64,000 nt of DNA from an uncultured Eubacteriales bacterium (GTDB lineage: Bacteria; Bacillota; Clostridia; Oscillospirales; UBA644): assembly GCA_900547165.1 (NCBI GenBank), contig URFZ01000010.1:1-64000 (forward strand), in the 5' to 3' direction. The translations under genes and the position numbers were made by a program. The notes beneath the pieces are model-generated. The model was not told where the DNA came from, did not search any database, and was given only the letters and a program-made list of their open reading frames with translations. Positions 7,505-14,772 of the stretch are shown one piece after another (the first letter of the stretch is position 1; every line of letters begins with the position of its first letter).

Positions 7505-8917
7505 TCAATTTGACGGAATATACGGAAGAACGATATCAAATACCGCGCCGCTTACGTTCTCGCCGAAAATTTCGGGGTGCTGTTGCTTGTTGTAAGCGCA
7601 AACGGAGCCGTCATGGGCTTCGGCAACGGCTTTCGCTATCGCAAGTCCGAGTCCGTATTTACCTTTTTTCCCTTTATAAAAACGTTTGAAGATAAACGGA
7701 AGATCGGCTTCATTTATGCCATTTCCGTCGTCGGAAATGCGGAGTATGAGTTTTTCCGAAACGATAAAATCTATCCGTATCTCGCTTTTTGCATAACGCA
7801 GACAGTTTGTGATTATATTGGTCAATGCGGTCGAAAGGTTGTCGCAGTCCGCTTGAAGATGTATTTCGGGAACATCCGCGACGGTCAGTTTTATCTCGCT
7901 GTTGTCAAATACGCCGTGAACCCTTTCCGCAGTTTCGCTTATAACGTCTTCAAGATCGGTCGGAACAAGTTTTATCATGCCGTCCGCGGTCTCTATCTTT
8001 GAAAGATACATAACCTCATTGACAAGTTTTTCAAGTCTCGACGTTTCCGACAAAATCATATCGTAAGCATAATCCGTATCGGTGAAAACGCCGTCCTTTA
8101 TGCCCTCGACATAACCTCGAATTGACATCAGCGGTGTTCGAAGCTCATGCGAAGCGTTTTGCAGGAATATCTTCTGATTGTTGTCGTATTCCCTGATACT
8201 GTTCGCCATCTTGTCGATGGACTCCGCAAGTTCGCCCACTTCGTCGTTGGAACGTATCGGCACGTCAACGTCGAATTTGCGTTCCGCGAGCAGTTCCGCG
8301 CGGTATTTCAGGCGCTTTATGTCCGAAGTCATTTTATCCGAAAGAACTTCCGACAAAAGCAACGCGAATACGGAAGCGAATATTATCGAAAGCAGATAAA
8401 ACCTGAAAAAGTTACTTCCGATGCCAAAGTCCGAAACCGGCGTTGCAAGCACGATATAATACGGACCGAGAACATAGTCGCTGACACCGACGCTGCAAAC
8501 AAGAAAGCGTACTCTTCCTTTTTCGGCAAGCGCCGCCGTTCCGTCGCCAAGATTATCCTTGATGACGGAAGTTACGAGTTTGCCCTCCGAATCGTTAAAA
8601 GAAATAAGGAAGTCCGCATTTATGCTGTTGACGTATTTCAAATCGGAAGTTAAAATAACGACCGAATAGTTTTGGTCGGAAGCGATGTCCGTCAAAGCGT
8701 CAACATCAACGCCGTCCGGGTCGGAAAGATTGTGATAGCGCATTTCTCCGACCTGTTTGGTCACACGTTCAAGGCTCACGCGCTCACGGCTGACAACATA
8801 TCCGTCGAGAAACACAAGCATAAAGCCGACGGATATGAGAGCCACGAGAAGCACGAGCATAACGTATGAAAACGCCATTTTTCGGCGGATGCTGACTCTC
8901 GGTTTCCGTTTAGCCAT
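7505..8917 (-). CDS. Two-component sensor histidine kinase
   Basis: The 470-residue membrane kinase has a transmembrane helix near residues 13-35, an extracytoplasmic sensor of about 130 residues, a second helix near 170-190 and a HAMP linker (RSNDEVGELAESIDKMA). The phosphoacceptor lies in ASHELRTPLMSIRGY, followed by the ATPase N-box NIITNCLRYA, the G1 box ISDDGNGI and the G2 box GLGLAIAKA. The sensor region has no PAS signature and its signal is unknown. The gene overlaps the response regulator by 8 nt, so the pair is translationally coupled. A terminator-like hairpin follows immediately. Confidence 0.93.
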   Translation of the reverse strand: MAKRKPRVSIRRKMAFSYVMLVLLVALISVGFMLVFLDGYVVSRERVSLERVTKQVGEMRYHNLSDPDGVDVDALTDIASDQNYSVVILTSDLKYVNSINADFLISFNDSEGKLVTSVIKDNLGDGTAALAEKGRVRFLVCSVGVSDYVLGPYYIVLATPVSDFGIGSNFFRFYLLSIIFASVFALLLSEVLSDKMTSDIKRLKYRAELLAERKFDVDVPIRSNDEVGELAESIDKMANSIREYDNNQKIFLQNASHELRTPLMSIRGYVEGIKDGVFTDTDYAYDMILSETSRLEKLVNEVMYLSKIETADGMIKLVPTDLEDVISETAERVHGVFDNSEIKLTVADVPEIHLQADCDNLSTALTNIITNCLRYAKSEIRIDFIVSEKLILRISDDGNGINEADLPFIFKRFYKGKKGKYGLGLAIAKAVAEAHDGSVCAYNKQQHPEIFGENVSGAVFDIVLPYIPSN

Positions 8918-9629
8918 CGTTTCTGTCCGGATAGTCGGTCACTTTATAACCGTAGCCCCAAACCGTGTCTATGCAGAAATCCGTCTCGCTTGCGTCGAGT
9001 TTCTTTCTGATTCTCTTTACAAGGTCGTCAACGGCTCTGGTGTCGCCGATATACTGATAATCCCAAATGTTTTTGAGCAGTTGGTCACGGGTGAAAACAC
9101 GGTTTTTGTTCGAAATCATAAAGTTGAGGAAATCAAATTCCATTGCGGTGAACGAAATATCGGTCTCCTTGCCGTCCTTAACTTTTGCGACGCGGCGCTC
9201 GGCGGGATAAATCACAAGATCGCGGCAGCCTATCGTGTTGCCGTCCGTCTTGTCTGCTCCCATGCCGTCAAGTCTTCTGAAAACCGCCTTGACGCGGGCA
9301 ACAAGTTCTTTGGGCGAAAACGGTTTCATCATATAATCGTCCGCACCCATCTCGATGCCGAGAATTCTGTCAATCTCCTCGTCACGGGCGGAAACTATGA
9401 TTATGGGTGTATTTGCGTGTTTTCTTATCTCATTGCAGAGTTCCAGACCGCTCATTCCGGGCATCATGATGTCGATAACAAGCATATCGGGAGCGGAACG
9501 AAGATATTCTTCGAGCGCAGATTCGCCGTTCTCGAAAACAGAGACGTTAAATCCCTCTTTTTCAAGATAGGAACGCACGATGTCGCGAATATTCTTTTCG
9601 TCGTCTACGACAAATATTTTTTTTGCCAT
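8910..9629 (-). CDS. OmpR/PhoB-family response regulator
   Basis: This 239-residue DNA-binding regulator starts KKIFVVDDEKNIRD with the acidic pair of the receiver domain. The phospho-acceptor Asp is in MLVIDIMMPGMSG (near 53), the switch Thr/Ser in IIIVSARDEE and the conserved Lys in YMMKPFSPKE. The C-terminal winged helix is complete (EFDFLNFMISNKNRVFTRDQLL, RAVDDLVKRIRKKL, VWGYGYKV). The start was set at ATG 9629, which follows AGAGG; an earlier in-frame ATG adds only charged residues. It is the first gene of the minus-strand unit with its kinase, and the regulon is likely to include the downstream lipoprotein genes. Confidence 0.94.
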   Translation of the reverse strand: MAKKIFVVDDEKNIRDIVRSYLEKEGFNVSVFENGESALEEYLRSAPDMLVIDIMMPGMSGLELCNEIRKHANTPIIIVSARDEEIDRILGIEMGADDYMMKPFSPKELVARVKAVFRRLDGMGADKTDGNTIGCRDLVIYPAERRVAKVKDGKETDISFTAMEFDFLNFMISNKNRVFTRDQLLKNIWDYQYIGDTRAVDDLVKRIRKKLDASETDFCIDTVWGYGYKVTDYPDRNDG

Positions 9630-9673
9630 AAGTTTCAACCTCTCATATTTATTCTTTTTCATTATATAGTTAT

Positions 9674-9702
9674 ATTATAACACGCGATTATAAAAAAGTA
9701 AA
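9674..9702 (-). promoter_or_regulatory. Probable promoter of the two-component operon
   Basis: On the minus strand TTTACT (9702-9697), 17-bp spacer and a perfect TATAAT (9679-9674). The -35 is weak, which is compatible with activation or autoregulation. Confidence 0.45.
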
Positions 9703-9791
9703 GAGTAACCTGTGAATTTTTGACGGAAACACACGCAAAAACAGCCTTGAACAGAAATTTTTGACCTTTTTGCAAACTACGGAAAAATCTA

Positions 9792-9820
9792 TTGACAAAT
9801 CGGGAAAGAAATGGTATAAT
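9792..9820 (+). promoter_or_regulatory. Consensus promoter of the cysteine operon
   Basis: TTGACA (9792-9797), exactly 17 bp and TATAAT (9815-9820) with an upstream TGG extended -10. This is a full SigA consensus, which usually implies that output is limited by a repressor or by attenuation. Confidence 0.9.
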
Positions 9821-9825
9821 CACAT

Positions 9826-9845
9826 CAACCTACTTGGTTGGTAGG
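9826..9845 (+). promoter_or_regulatory. Operator-like palindrome at the transcription start
   Basis: CCTAC and GTAGG flank TTGGTTG (9829-9845), and CAACC (9826-9830) repeats inversely as GGTTG. It covers the expected start site 6-8 bp past the -10, where bound protein would block transcription. The Rrf2-family protein encoded three genes downstream is the obvious candidate binder; that link is inference. Confidence 0.6.
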
Positions 9846-9879
9846 AAAAACAAAAAAAACGACGAAAGGAAGCGCGAAG

Positions 9880-9975
9880 ATGAAAAACGGAAAATATGCG
9901 GACAAAAAGAACTTCGCCGTTCCTGTCTGCGTGACGCTGAGTCTTGACCGAATGTGCTGTCGATGTTACCGATAA
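9880..9975 (+). CDS. Cysteine-rich leader peptide of the sulfur operon
   Basis: A 31-codon frame begins at ATG 9880 behind GAAAGGAAG and ends at two stop codons. Its C-terminus reads MCCRCYR, giving three Cys codons in four just before the stop, with one more Cys at residue 17. It lies between the operator and metY in a transcript devoted to cysteine synthesis, so slow translation when charged tRNA-Cys is scarce could signal sulfur starvation. Polycysteine upstream frames are known attenuators in mycobacteria; this sequence is not one I recognise. I see no obvious terminator hairpin between it and metY, so the mechanism may be translational. The product is probably not a functional protein in itself. 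Confidence 0.65.
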   Translation: MKNGKYADKKNFAVPVCVTLSLDRMCCRCYR

Positions 9976-10026
9976 TAATACACACAACACACAAAATCAA
10001 GATAAAGTCGAATAGGAGAAAATATT

Positions 10027-11334
10027 ATGTCTGTTAATGTAAAAGATTCAAAAAATTGGAGTTTTGAAACAAAGCAACTTCACGTCGGTCAGGAACTTCC
10101 CGACTCGGCAACCGATGCAAGAGCCGTTCCCATATACGCAAGTTCATCTTTCGTCTTCCGCAACAGCCGGCACGCGGCTGACAGATTCGGTCTTCGTGAT
10201 GCGGGCAACATATACGGCAGACTTACAAACCCGACAAACGATGTTTTTGAAAAAAGAATAGCAGCCCTTGAAAACGGTGTTGCGGCACTGGCAACGGCTT
10301 CCGGTGCGGCGGCAATTAACTATACCATTCTCGCCCTTGCGCGCAGCGGCGAACATATCGTTTCGTCAAAAAATATATACGGCGGCACATACAACCTGCT
10401 TGCGCATACGCTGCCCCTTTCTTCCGGCATCACCGCCGACTTTGTAGACCCGCACGACCTTGACGCTTTCGAAAAAGCCATCCGTCCCGAAACAAAGGCG
10501 CTTTATATCGAAACGCTCGGCAACCCGAACTCGGACGTATGCGACATTGAGGGCATAGCGGCGATAGCGCACAAACACGGACTTCCGCTTGTGGTCGATT
10601 CCACCTTTGCGACCCCATATCTGATAAGACCCATTGAACACGGCGCGGACATCGTTGTTCATTCCGCAACAAAATTCATCGGCGGTCACGGCACGGCGAT
10701 AGGCGGCGTTATCGTGGACGGCGGCACATTTGACTGGAAGAAATCCGGCAGATACCCGTGGATATCCGAAGCGAACCCGAGTTATCACGGAATTTCGTTT
10801 GCTGACGCTGTAGGCCCTGCGGCGTTTGCGACTTATATAAGAGCAATTCTGCTCCGCGATACGGGCGCGACCCTTTCCCCGTTCCACGCTTTTCTGTTCC
10901 TGCAAGGACTTGAAACGCTTTCCCTGCGTGTGGAAAGACACGTTTCCAACGCGCTTAAAATAGTTGAGTATCTTGCCTCCAACCCGAAAGTCGAGGCGGT
11001 TCATCACCCCTCTTTGCCCACCGAGCCGACACACGAACTTTATAAAAAGTATTTCCCGAACGGCGGCGGTTCAATCTTCACTTTCGAAATCAAGGGCGGC
11101 GCAAAAGAAGCGCAGGAGTTCATTGACAATCTGCCGATATTCTCGCTGCTTGCAAACGTTGCGGACGTCAAATCCCTCGTTATCCACCCCGCGTCAACCA
11201 CCCATTCGCAGTTGACGGAAGACGAACTTCTCGACCAGGGCATCAAACCCAACACCATAAGACTTTCGATAGGCACAGAAAACATCAACGACCTTATCGC
11301 AGCGCTTGACACGGCGTTTGCGGCGGTCAAATAA
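10027..11334 (+). CDS. metY: O-acetylhomoserine sulfhydrylase
   Basis: The 435-residue enzyme belongs to the Cys/Met gamma-family of PLP enzymes and makes homocysteine from O-acetylhomoserine and sulfide (some members also act on O-acetylserine). The family features are FETKQLHVGQ at the N-terminus, YGRLTNPTNDVFEKRIA, ATASGAAAI, the Asp-Ser pair VVDSTFATPYL and the PLP Lys in VVHSATKFIGGHG (near 220). The ILGNPNSDVC-type loop and long C-terminal domain fit MetY rather than MetB or MetC. It is the first enzyme gene of the operon, 51 nt after the leader peptide, with ribosome site TAGGAG. Fed by sulfide alongside CysK. Confidence 0.93.
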   Translation: MSVNVKDSKNWSFETKQLHVGQELPDSATDARAVPIYASSSFVFRNSRHAADRFGLRDAGNIYGRLTNPTNDVFEKRIAALENGVAALATASGAAAINYTILALARSGEHIVSSKNIYGGTYNLLAHTLPLSSGITADFVDPHDLDAFEKAIRPETKALYIETLGNPNSDVCDIEGIAAIAHKHGLPLVVDSTFATPYLIRPIEHGADIVVHSATKFIGGHGTAIGGVIVDGGTFDWKKSGRYPWISEANPSYHGISFADAVGPAAFATYIRAILLRDTGATLSPFHAFLFLQGLETLSLRVERHVSNALKIVEYLASNPKVEAVHHPSLPTEPTHELYKKYFPNGGGSIFTFEIKGGAKEAQEFIDNLPIFSLLANVADVKSLVIHPASTTHSQLTEDELLDQGIKPNTIRLSIGTENINDLIAALDTAFAAVK

Positions 11335-11358
11335 GAGGAAAAGAGGAGTTAAAACATC

Positions 11359-12291
11359 ATGGCTGATATTTATACCGCGGCGGATCAACTTATAGGTAAA
11401 ACCCCGCTGCTTGAACTTACACATATAGAAAAAGAATACGGACTCAAAGCAAAAATTCTCGCAAAACTCGAATATTTCAATCCTGCAGGTTCCGTCAAGG
11501 ACAGAATCGCAAAGGGGATGATAGATGACGCGGAACAAAAGGGGCTTCTGAAAAAAGGTTCCGTCATCATTGAACCGACCTCGGGCAATACCGGCATAGG
11601 TCTTGCAAGCGTGGCGGCGGCAAGAGGATACAAAATAATCATAGTTATGCCCGAAACGATGTCCGTTGAAAGACGTCAGCTGATGAAGGCATACGGAGCG
11701 GAACTTGTGCTTTCTCCCGGAGATAAAGGCATGAAAGGCGCGATAGCAAAAGCGGAGGAACTTGCAAAAGAAATCCCTAACAGTTTCATTCCGGGTCAGT
11801 TCGTCAACCCCGCAAACCCCGCTGTTCATAAGGCGACCACCGGTCCCGAAATATATGAGGACACGGACGGAAAAGTTGATTTCTTCGTCGCAGGCGTAGG
11901 CACGGGCGGAACCATAACGGGCGTGGGTGAATACCTGAAAGAAAAGAATCCGAACGTCAAAGTTGTTGCGGTTGAGCCGAAGACCTCTGCGGTACTTTCC
12001 ACGGGCGTTGCGGGGCCGCACAAAATACAGGGCATAGGCGCGGGCTTTGTTCCCGAGGTTTTGAACACGAAAGTTTACGACGAGATAATCCCCGTCGAAA
12101 ATGAAGCGGCATTCGAAACGGGTCGTCTGATAGGCAGAAAAGAGGGCGTGCTTGTGGGCATTTCCTCCGGCGCGGCGACATTTGCGGCAATAGAGATAGC
12201 AAAACGTCCCGAGAACGAGGGCAAGACAATTGTGGTACTTCTTCCCGACACGGGCGACAGATACCTCTCGACCCCGCTTTTTGCGGAATAA
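11359..12291 (+). CDS. cysK: Cysteine synthase A (O-acetylserine thiol-lyase)
   Basis: This 310-residue PLP enzyme condenses O-acetylserine with sulfide to give cysteine. It shows the PLP Lys in NPAGSVKDRIAKGM (near 45), the substrate loop TSGNTGIGLA, the phosphate-binding GTGGTITG and the C-terminal GISSGAATFAA Ser that contacts the pyridine nitrogen. Length and the final LLPDTGDRYLST match CysK. The gap to metY is 24 nt and to the Rrf2 gene 24 nt, with AGAGGAG before the start. No serine acetyltransferase gene is in the window, so O-acetylserine must come from elsewhere. Confidence 0.96.
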   Translation: MADIYTAADQLIGKTPLLELTHIEKEYGLKAKILAKLEYFNPAGSVKDRIAKGMIDDAEQKGLLKKGSVIIEPTSGNTGIGLASVAAARGYKIIIVMPETMSVERRQLMKAYGAELVLSPGDKGMKGAIAKAEELAKEIPNSFIPGQFVNPANPAVHKATTGPEIYEDTDGKVDFFVAGVGTGGTITGVGEYLKEKNPNVKVVAVEPKTSAVLSTGVAGPHKIQGIGAGFVPEVLNTKVYDEIIPVENEAAFETGRLIGRKEGVLVGISSGAATFAAIEIAKRPENEGKTIVVLLPDTGDRYLSTPLFAE

Positions 12292-12315
12292 AAACATTCA
12301 AGGAGTTCGTTTGAA

Positions 12316-12744
12316 ATGATGATATCAACGAGAGGGCGCTATGCTCTTCGCGTTTTGACAGACCTCGCGGAACATCGCGGAAGCGGATATATTCCGATGA
12401 AAGACGTTGCCGAAAGGCAGGGTATTTCGCTGAAATATCTTGAAAGAATAATGCCCGTGCTGATAAAGAACAAGTTTGTTGACGGAATGCACGGCAAAGG
12501 CGGCGGATACAAACTCAACAGAGAACCCGACGAATACCGGGTGGGAGATATTCTGCGGTTGACGGAGGGAAACCTGGCGCCGGTTGCGTGTCTCGGAGAA
12601 GACGCGTCCCCATGCGAAAGAGCGTCGGAATGCAGAACTCTGCCGATGTGGAAAGAGTTTTATCGCATAACAAACGAATTTTTTGACGGCATTACCGTTG
12701 CGGACCTGATGAAAAAAGCCCCCGAGCCGGACTATTACATATAG
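12316..12744 (+). CDS. Rrf2-family transcriptional regulator with possible Fe-S ligands
   Basis: The 142-residue protein has the Rrf2 winged helix: STRGRYALRVLTDLA, a VAERQGISLKYLERIM recognition region and the wing GKGGGYKLNR. Three Cys follow in C-X7-C-X5-C (VACLGEDASPC, then ECRTLPMW), at the place where IscR-type members bind a [2Fe-2S] cluster, although the spacing differs from E. coli IscR. In Firmicutes the Rrf2 protein CymR represses cysteine genes. As last gene of metY-cysK it probably controls its own operon through the palindrome at 9826-9845. Whether it senses cysteine status through CysK or a cluster cannot be seen. AAGGAG lies 10 nt before the start; ATG 12319 is an alternative. 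Confidence 0.9.
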   Translation: MMISTRGRYALRVLTDLAEHRGSGYIPMKDVAERQGISLKYLERIMPVLIKNKFVDGMHGKGGGYKLNREPDEYRVGDILRLTEGNLAPVACLGEDASPCERASECRTLPMWKEFYRITNEFFDGITVADLMKKAPEPDYYI

Positions 12745-12778
12745 CCTGTCGGAATCAAAAATGCAAGAGAGTGGACGA

Positions 12779-12809
12779 AGAGCCGCGGATTTTATCCGCG
12801 GCTCTTTTT
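12779..12809 (+). terminator. Intrinsic terminator of the sulfur operon
   Basis: A perfect 12-bp stem (12779-12790 with 12794-12805) and TTT loop are followed by T5. It ends the metY-cysK-Rrf2 transcript. Confidence 0.95.
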
Positions 12810-12834
12810 AAATTATGCTCGCTATTATACTCGC

Positions 12835-13902
12835 TTAATCCAATGTGAAGAATTTTGACGTTCTTTTTGCGACGTAATAAAACAGCGCCATCGCATCCTC
12901 AATATCTATGGCTCCGTCCCAATTCGACATTGCCCTTGACCTTTCATCGGGAGTGAGATCGACTTTTTTGGAAACCGCATAGAAAAGAAGCATTGCATCC
13001 GAAATGTCTATGTCTCCGTCGCCGTTCACGTCCCCTGCCTTGAATCTTTTGTCTGATACGCTCTTTATCATTTGAAGCTTTTCATTCATTGTGAGCGTAA
13101 ACGTTATGGGGTCTCCGTCCAATGTAAAATAACCCATGTCGCAAATCCACTGCGAACCGCTCTTTTCAACGGAAATCATCAAACTTAAAACATTTCTGTT
13201 TGATAAAGTCGGTTGATAAAGTTCCATTGCCGGTTTCACATAATCCTCGGTATACCGAACAGACTTTTTAAGTTGTTTCTGGGTCATGGTAAAATACTGT
13301 GAAACAATTTTATAAACAGCATCAAATTTCCAATATTCATACTCTGAATACGGGGGCGAAAAAATGAAATCACCGGAAACATAAGAATCATTGCGATAAA
13401 GGATCGGCATAAGAAATCCTACAATATTATTCACATTCGCCTTTGTCATCAGTCCGTCAAATCCGACGGTTGTAAAATCAGAACCTTTCGCATCGTAATT
13501 GACCCAAAGCGAAAGATACAGATATGCCATGTCGCAAGCCTTGATAAACGGGGTCTCAACTATTTCATTGCTTGCAAGTTCACCCAGATAAAACTTGTAT
13601 ACGTTTTGTTTTTTGGAGTTGACGCGAACGGTATACGAAACGTAAACCGTTCCGAAATCGGGGTCGTTTGAAATAAAAGCCGCAATGTTCCCCTCTTCCT
13701 CATCCGGCATAAGAAGGACTGCACCCAAATCAACGGAAATCGTCTGTCCCGACGATGTCCCGAATGTCAGTGTCATGCTGTTTGTTCCGCTGACTTTGAA
13801 ACTTGTCAGATATTCTTCCTCCGCAGAAGCAACAAAAGCCGTTCCGAACATAAAAACAACGGCAAACATTAAGCACATAATTCTTTTGGCGTTTTTTTTC
13901 AT
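12835..13902 (-). CDS. Secreted dockerin-domain protein
   Basis: The 355-residue protein starts with a Sec signal peptide (cleavage likely after VASAEE near residue 27). The middle (about 30-290) is strand-rich with no catalytic motif I recognise. The C-terminus carries a type I dockerin: GDVNGDGDIDISDAMLLFY is a canonical Ca-binding loop and helix, and WDGAIDIEDAMALFYYVAKR is a second with a shortened loop. Dockerins bind cohesins in cellulosome-like assemblies, so the product is probably exported and docked on a scaffold. The repeat helix is nearly the same as in the small dockerin protein at 58499. ATG 13902 follows AAAGGAAAAAG. It is transcribed alone. Confidence 0.85.
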   Translation of the reverse strand: MKKNAKRIMCLMFAVVFMFGTAFVASAEEEYLTSFKVSGTNSMTLTFGTSSGQTISVDLGAVLLMPDEEEGNIAAFISNDPDFGTVYVSYTVRVNSKKQNVYKFYLGELASNEIVETPFIKACDMAYLYLSLWVNYDAKGSDFTTVGFDGLMTKANVNNIVGFLMPILYRNDSYVSGDFIFSPPYSEYEYWKFDAVYKIVSQYFTMTQKQLKKSVRYTEDYVKPAMELYQPTLSNRNVLSLMISVEKSGSQWICDMGYFTLDGDPITFTLTMNEKLQMIKSVSDKRFKAGDVNGDGDIDISDAMLLFYAVSKKVDLTPDERSRAMSNWDGAIDIEDAMALFYYVAKRTSKFFTLD

Positions 13903-13949
13903 AACTTTTTCCTTTCATAAATCAAGAGTTTCCTTTTGTTTCCGATTCT

Positions 13950-13978
13950 ATTTTATACCTTTTATTAATAAATGTCAA
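13950..13978 (-). promoter_or_regulatory. Promoter of the dockerin gene
   Basis: On minus, TTGACA (13978-13973), 17-bp spacer, TAAAAT (13955-13950). The leader to 13902 is about 42 nt. Confidence 0.7.
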
Positions 13979-14054
13979 TATGTTTCCGAATTTCTCGTCA
14001 CATTTTGTTTCAAAAAAATTTGCCGCCGCATTCAAAAAGATGCGGCAGTAAAAC

Positions 14055-14315
14055 CTATCTGCTTTCGGGGTTATAATCACTGAAAAGAGTTTCCACATGA
14101 ACGCCGAGTTCTTTTGCGATATGATATATTTCCACATCGCTGGCGGAACGGAACTGACCTTCAAGTTTTGAATAACTTGTCGGGTTAATATCCAACCCCG
14201 ACGTCTGTAATTTTGCGATAAAAGTATTTTGCCTTATGCCCTTTTCCAACCGGAGTTCTTCAATCCGACGTCCGACGACGTTTGCGTTGCCGCAAACTTT
14301 TGTTCGTTTTTTCAT
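14055..14315 (-). CDS. XRE-family helix-turn-helix regulator
   Basis: This 86-residue protein is essentially one Cro/C1-type DNA-binding domain: VVGRRIEELRLEKGIRQ begins helix 1, and NPTSYSKLEGQFRSASDVEIYHIAKELGVHVETLF covers recognition helix and tail. There is no sensor or dimerisation domain, as in small phage-like or toxin-antitoxin repressors, although no partner gene lies beside it. ATG 14315 follows AAGGAG at good spacing; the longer frame from 14396 is not needed. Its upstream region holds three inverted repeats, one built of two mirrored -10 boxes, so autoregulation is likely. Target genes beyond itself are unknown. Confidence 0.82.
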   Translation of the reverse strand: MKKRTKVCGNANVVGRRIEELRLEKGIRQNTFIAKLQTSGLDINPTSYSKLEGQFRSASDVEIYHIAKELGVHVETLFSDYNPESR

Positions 14316-14484
14316 ACACGGTCTCCTTGTCTTTGTTGCGTCAATGAGACCGATACGGACATTCACTCTTCTTTTTCTGTCTCTCCGAAATGTCAAGATA
14401 GGATTCTTCCGTCAAATCGGACAAGGGATCGAATCTCAGCAGTTCCAAACGGTTCCACCGACACAGATTACATTATCACAAAAA

Positions 14485-14515
14485 AATTATACCATAGCAC
14501 GGACATGGTATAATT
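14485..14515. promoter_or_regulatory. Perfect palindrome of two mirrored extended -10 boxes
   Basis: AATTATACCAT and ATGGTATAATT (11-bp arms, 9-nt spacer) place a TGG-TATAAT extended -10 on each strand. The two TATAAT hexamers are exactly 17 bp apart, so each occupies the -35 position of the other. It can be a divergent promoter pair, an operator, or both, and lies about 170 bp upstream of the XRE gene. Confidence 0.6.
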
Positions 14516-14557
14516 CCGAAGCGGAAGTATGAATGTTGAAAATTCCGATTTGGAATT
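14514..14557. repeat. Two inverted repeats next to the mirrored promoter
   Basis: TTCCG-AAG-CGGAA (14514-14526) and AATTCC-GATTT-GGAATT (14541-14557) are short dyads typical of operators. The remaining DNA up to the pcrA promoter and from 14316 to 14484 shows no gene that I can support. Confidence 0.5.
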
Positions 14558-14703
14558 TAGTAAATAAGAGGAAAAAGGAGGAAAAAACATAGTCAGAACA
14601 TATAACGTCCGAAACCGTGAACACAGCAGCCCGAAACATTTGCCGACCATGCCGCCTGACAAAGAGATTTTTGCGGAGCAAACCGAAAAAAATGTGAAAT
14701 TTA

Positions 14704-14732
14704 TTGAAATTTATATAAAAATAATCTATAAT
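14704..14732 (+). promoter_or_regulatory. Promoter of the pcrA operon
   Basis: TTGAAA (14704-14709), 17-bp spacer and TATAAT (14727-14732). Leader of about 34 nt to ATG 14773. Confidence 0.75.
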
Positions 14733-14772
14733 GACATAATAGATAATTATAAGATAAGGACAGGCATTTCAG

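Noticed and set aside
11194..12297. 367-codon minus-strand frame opposite cysK
   Set aside because: Composition is that of an antisense shadow (rich in Arg, Phe, Cys) and no ribosome site; cysK on plus is unmistakable.
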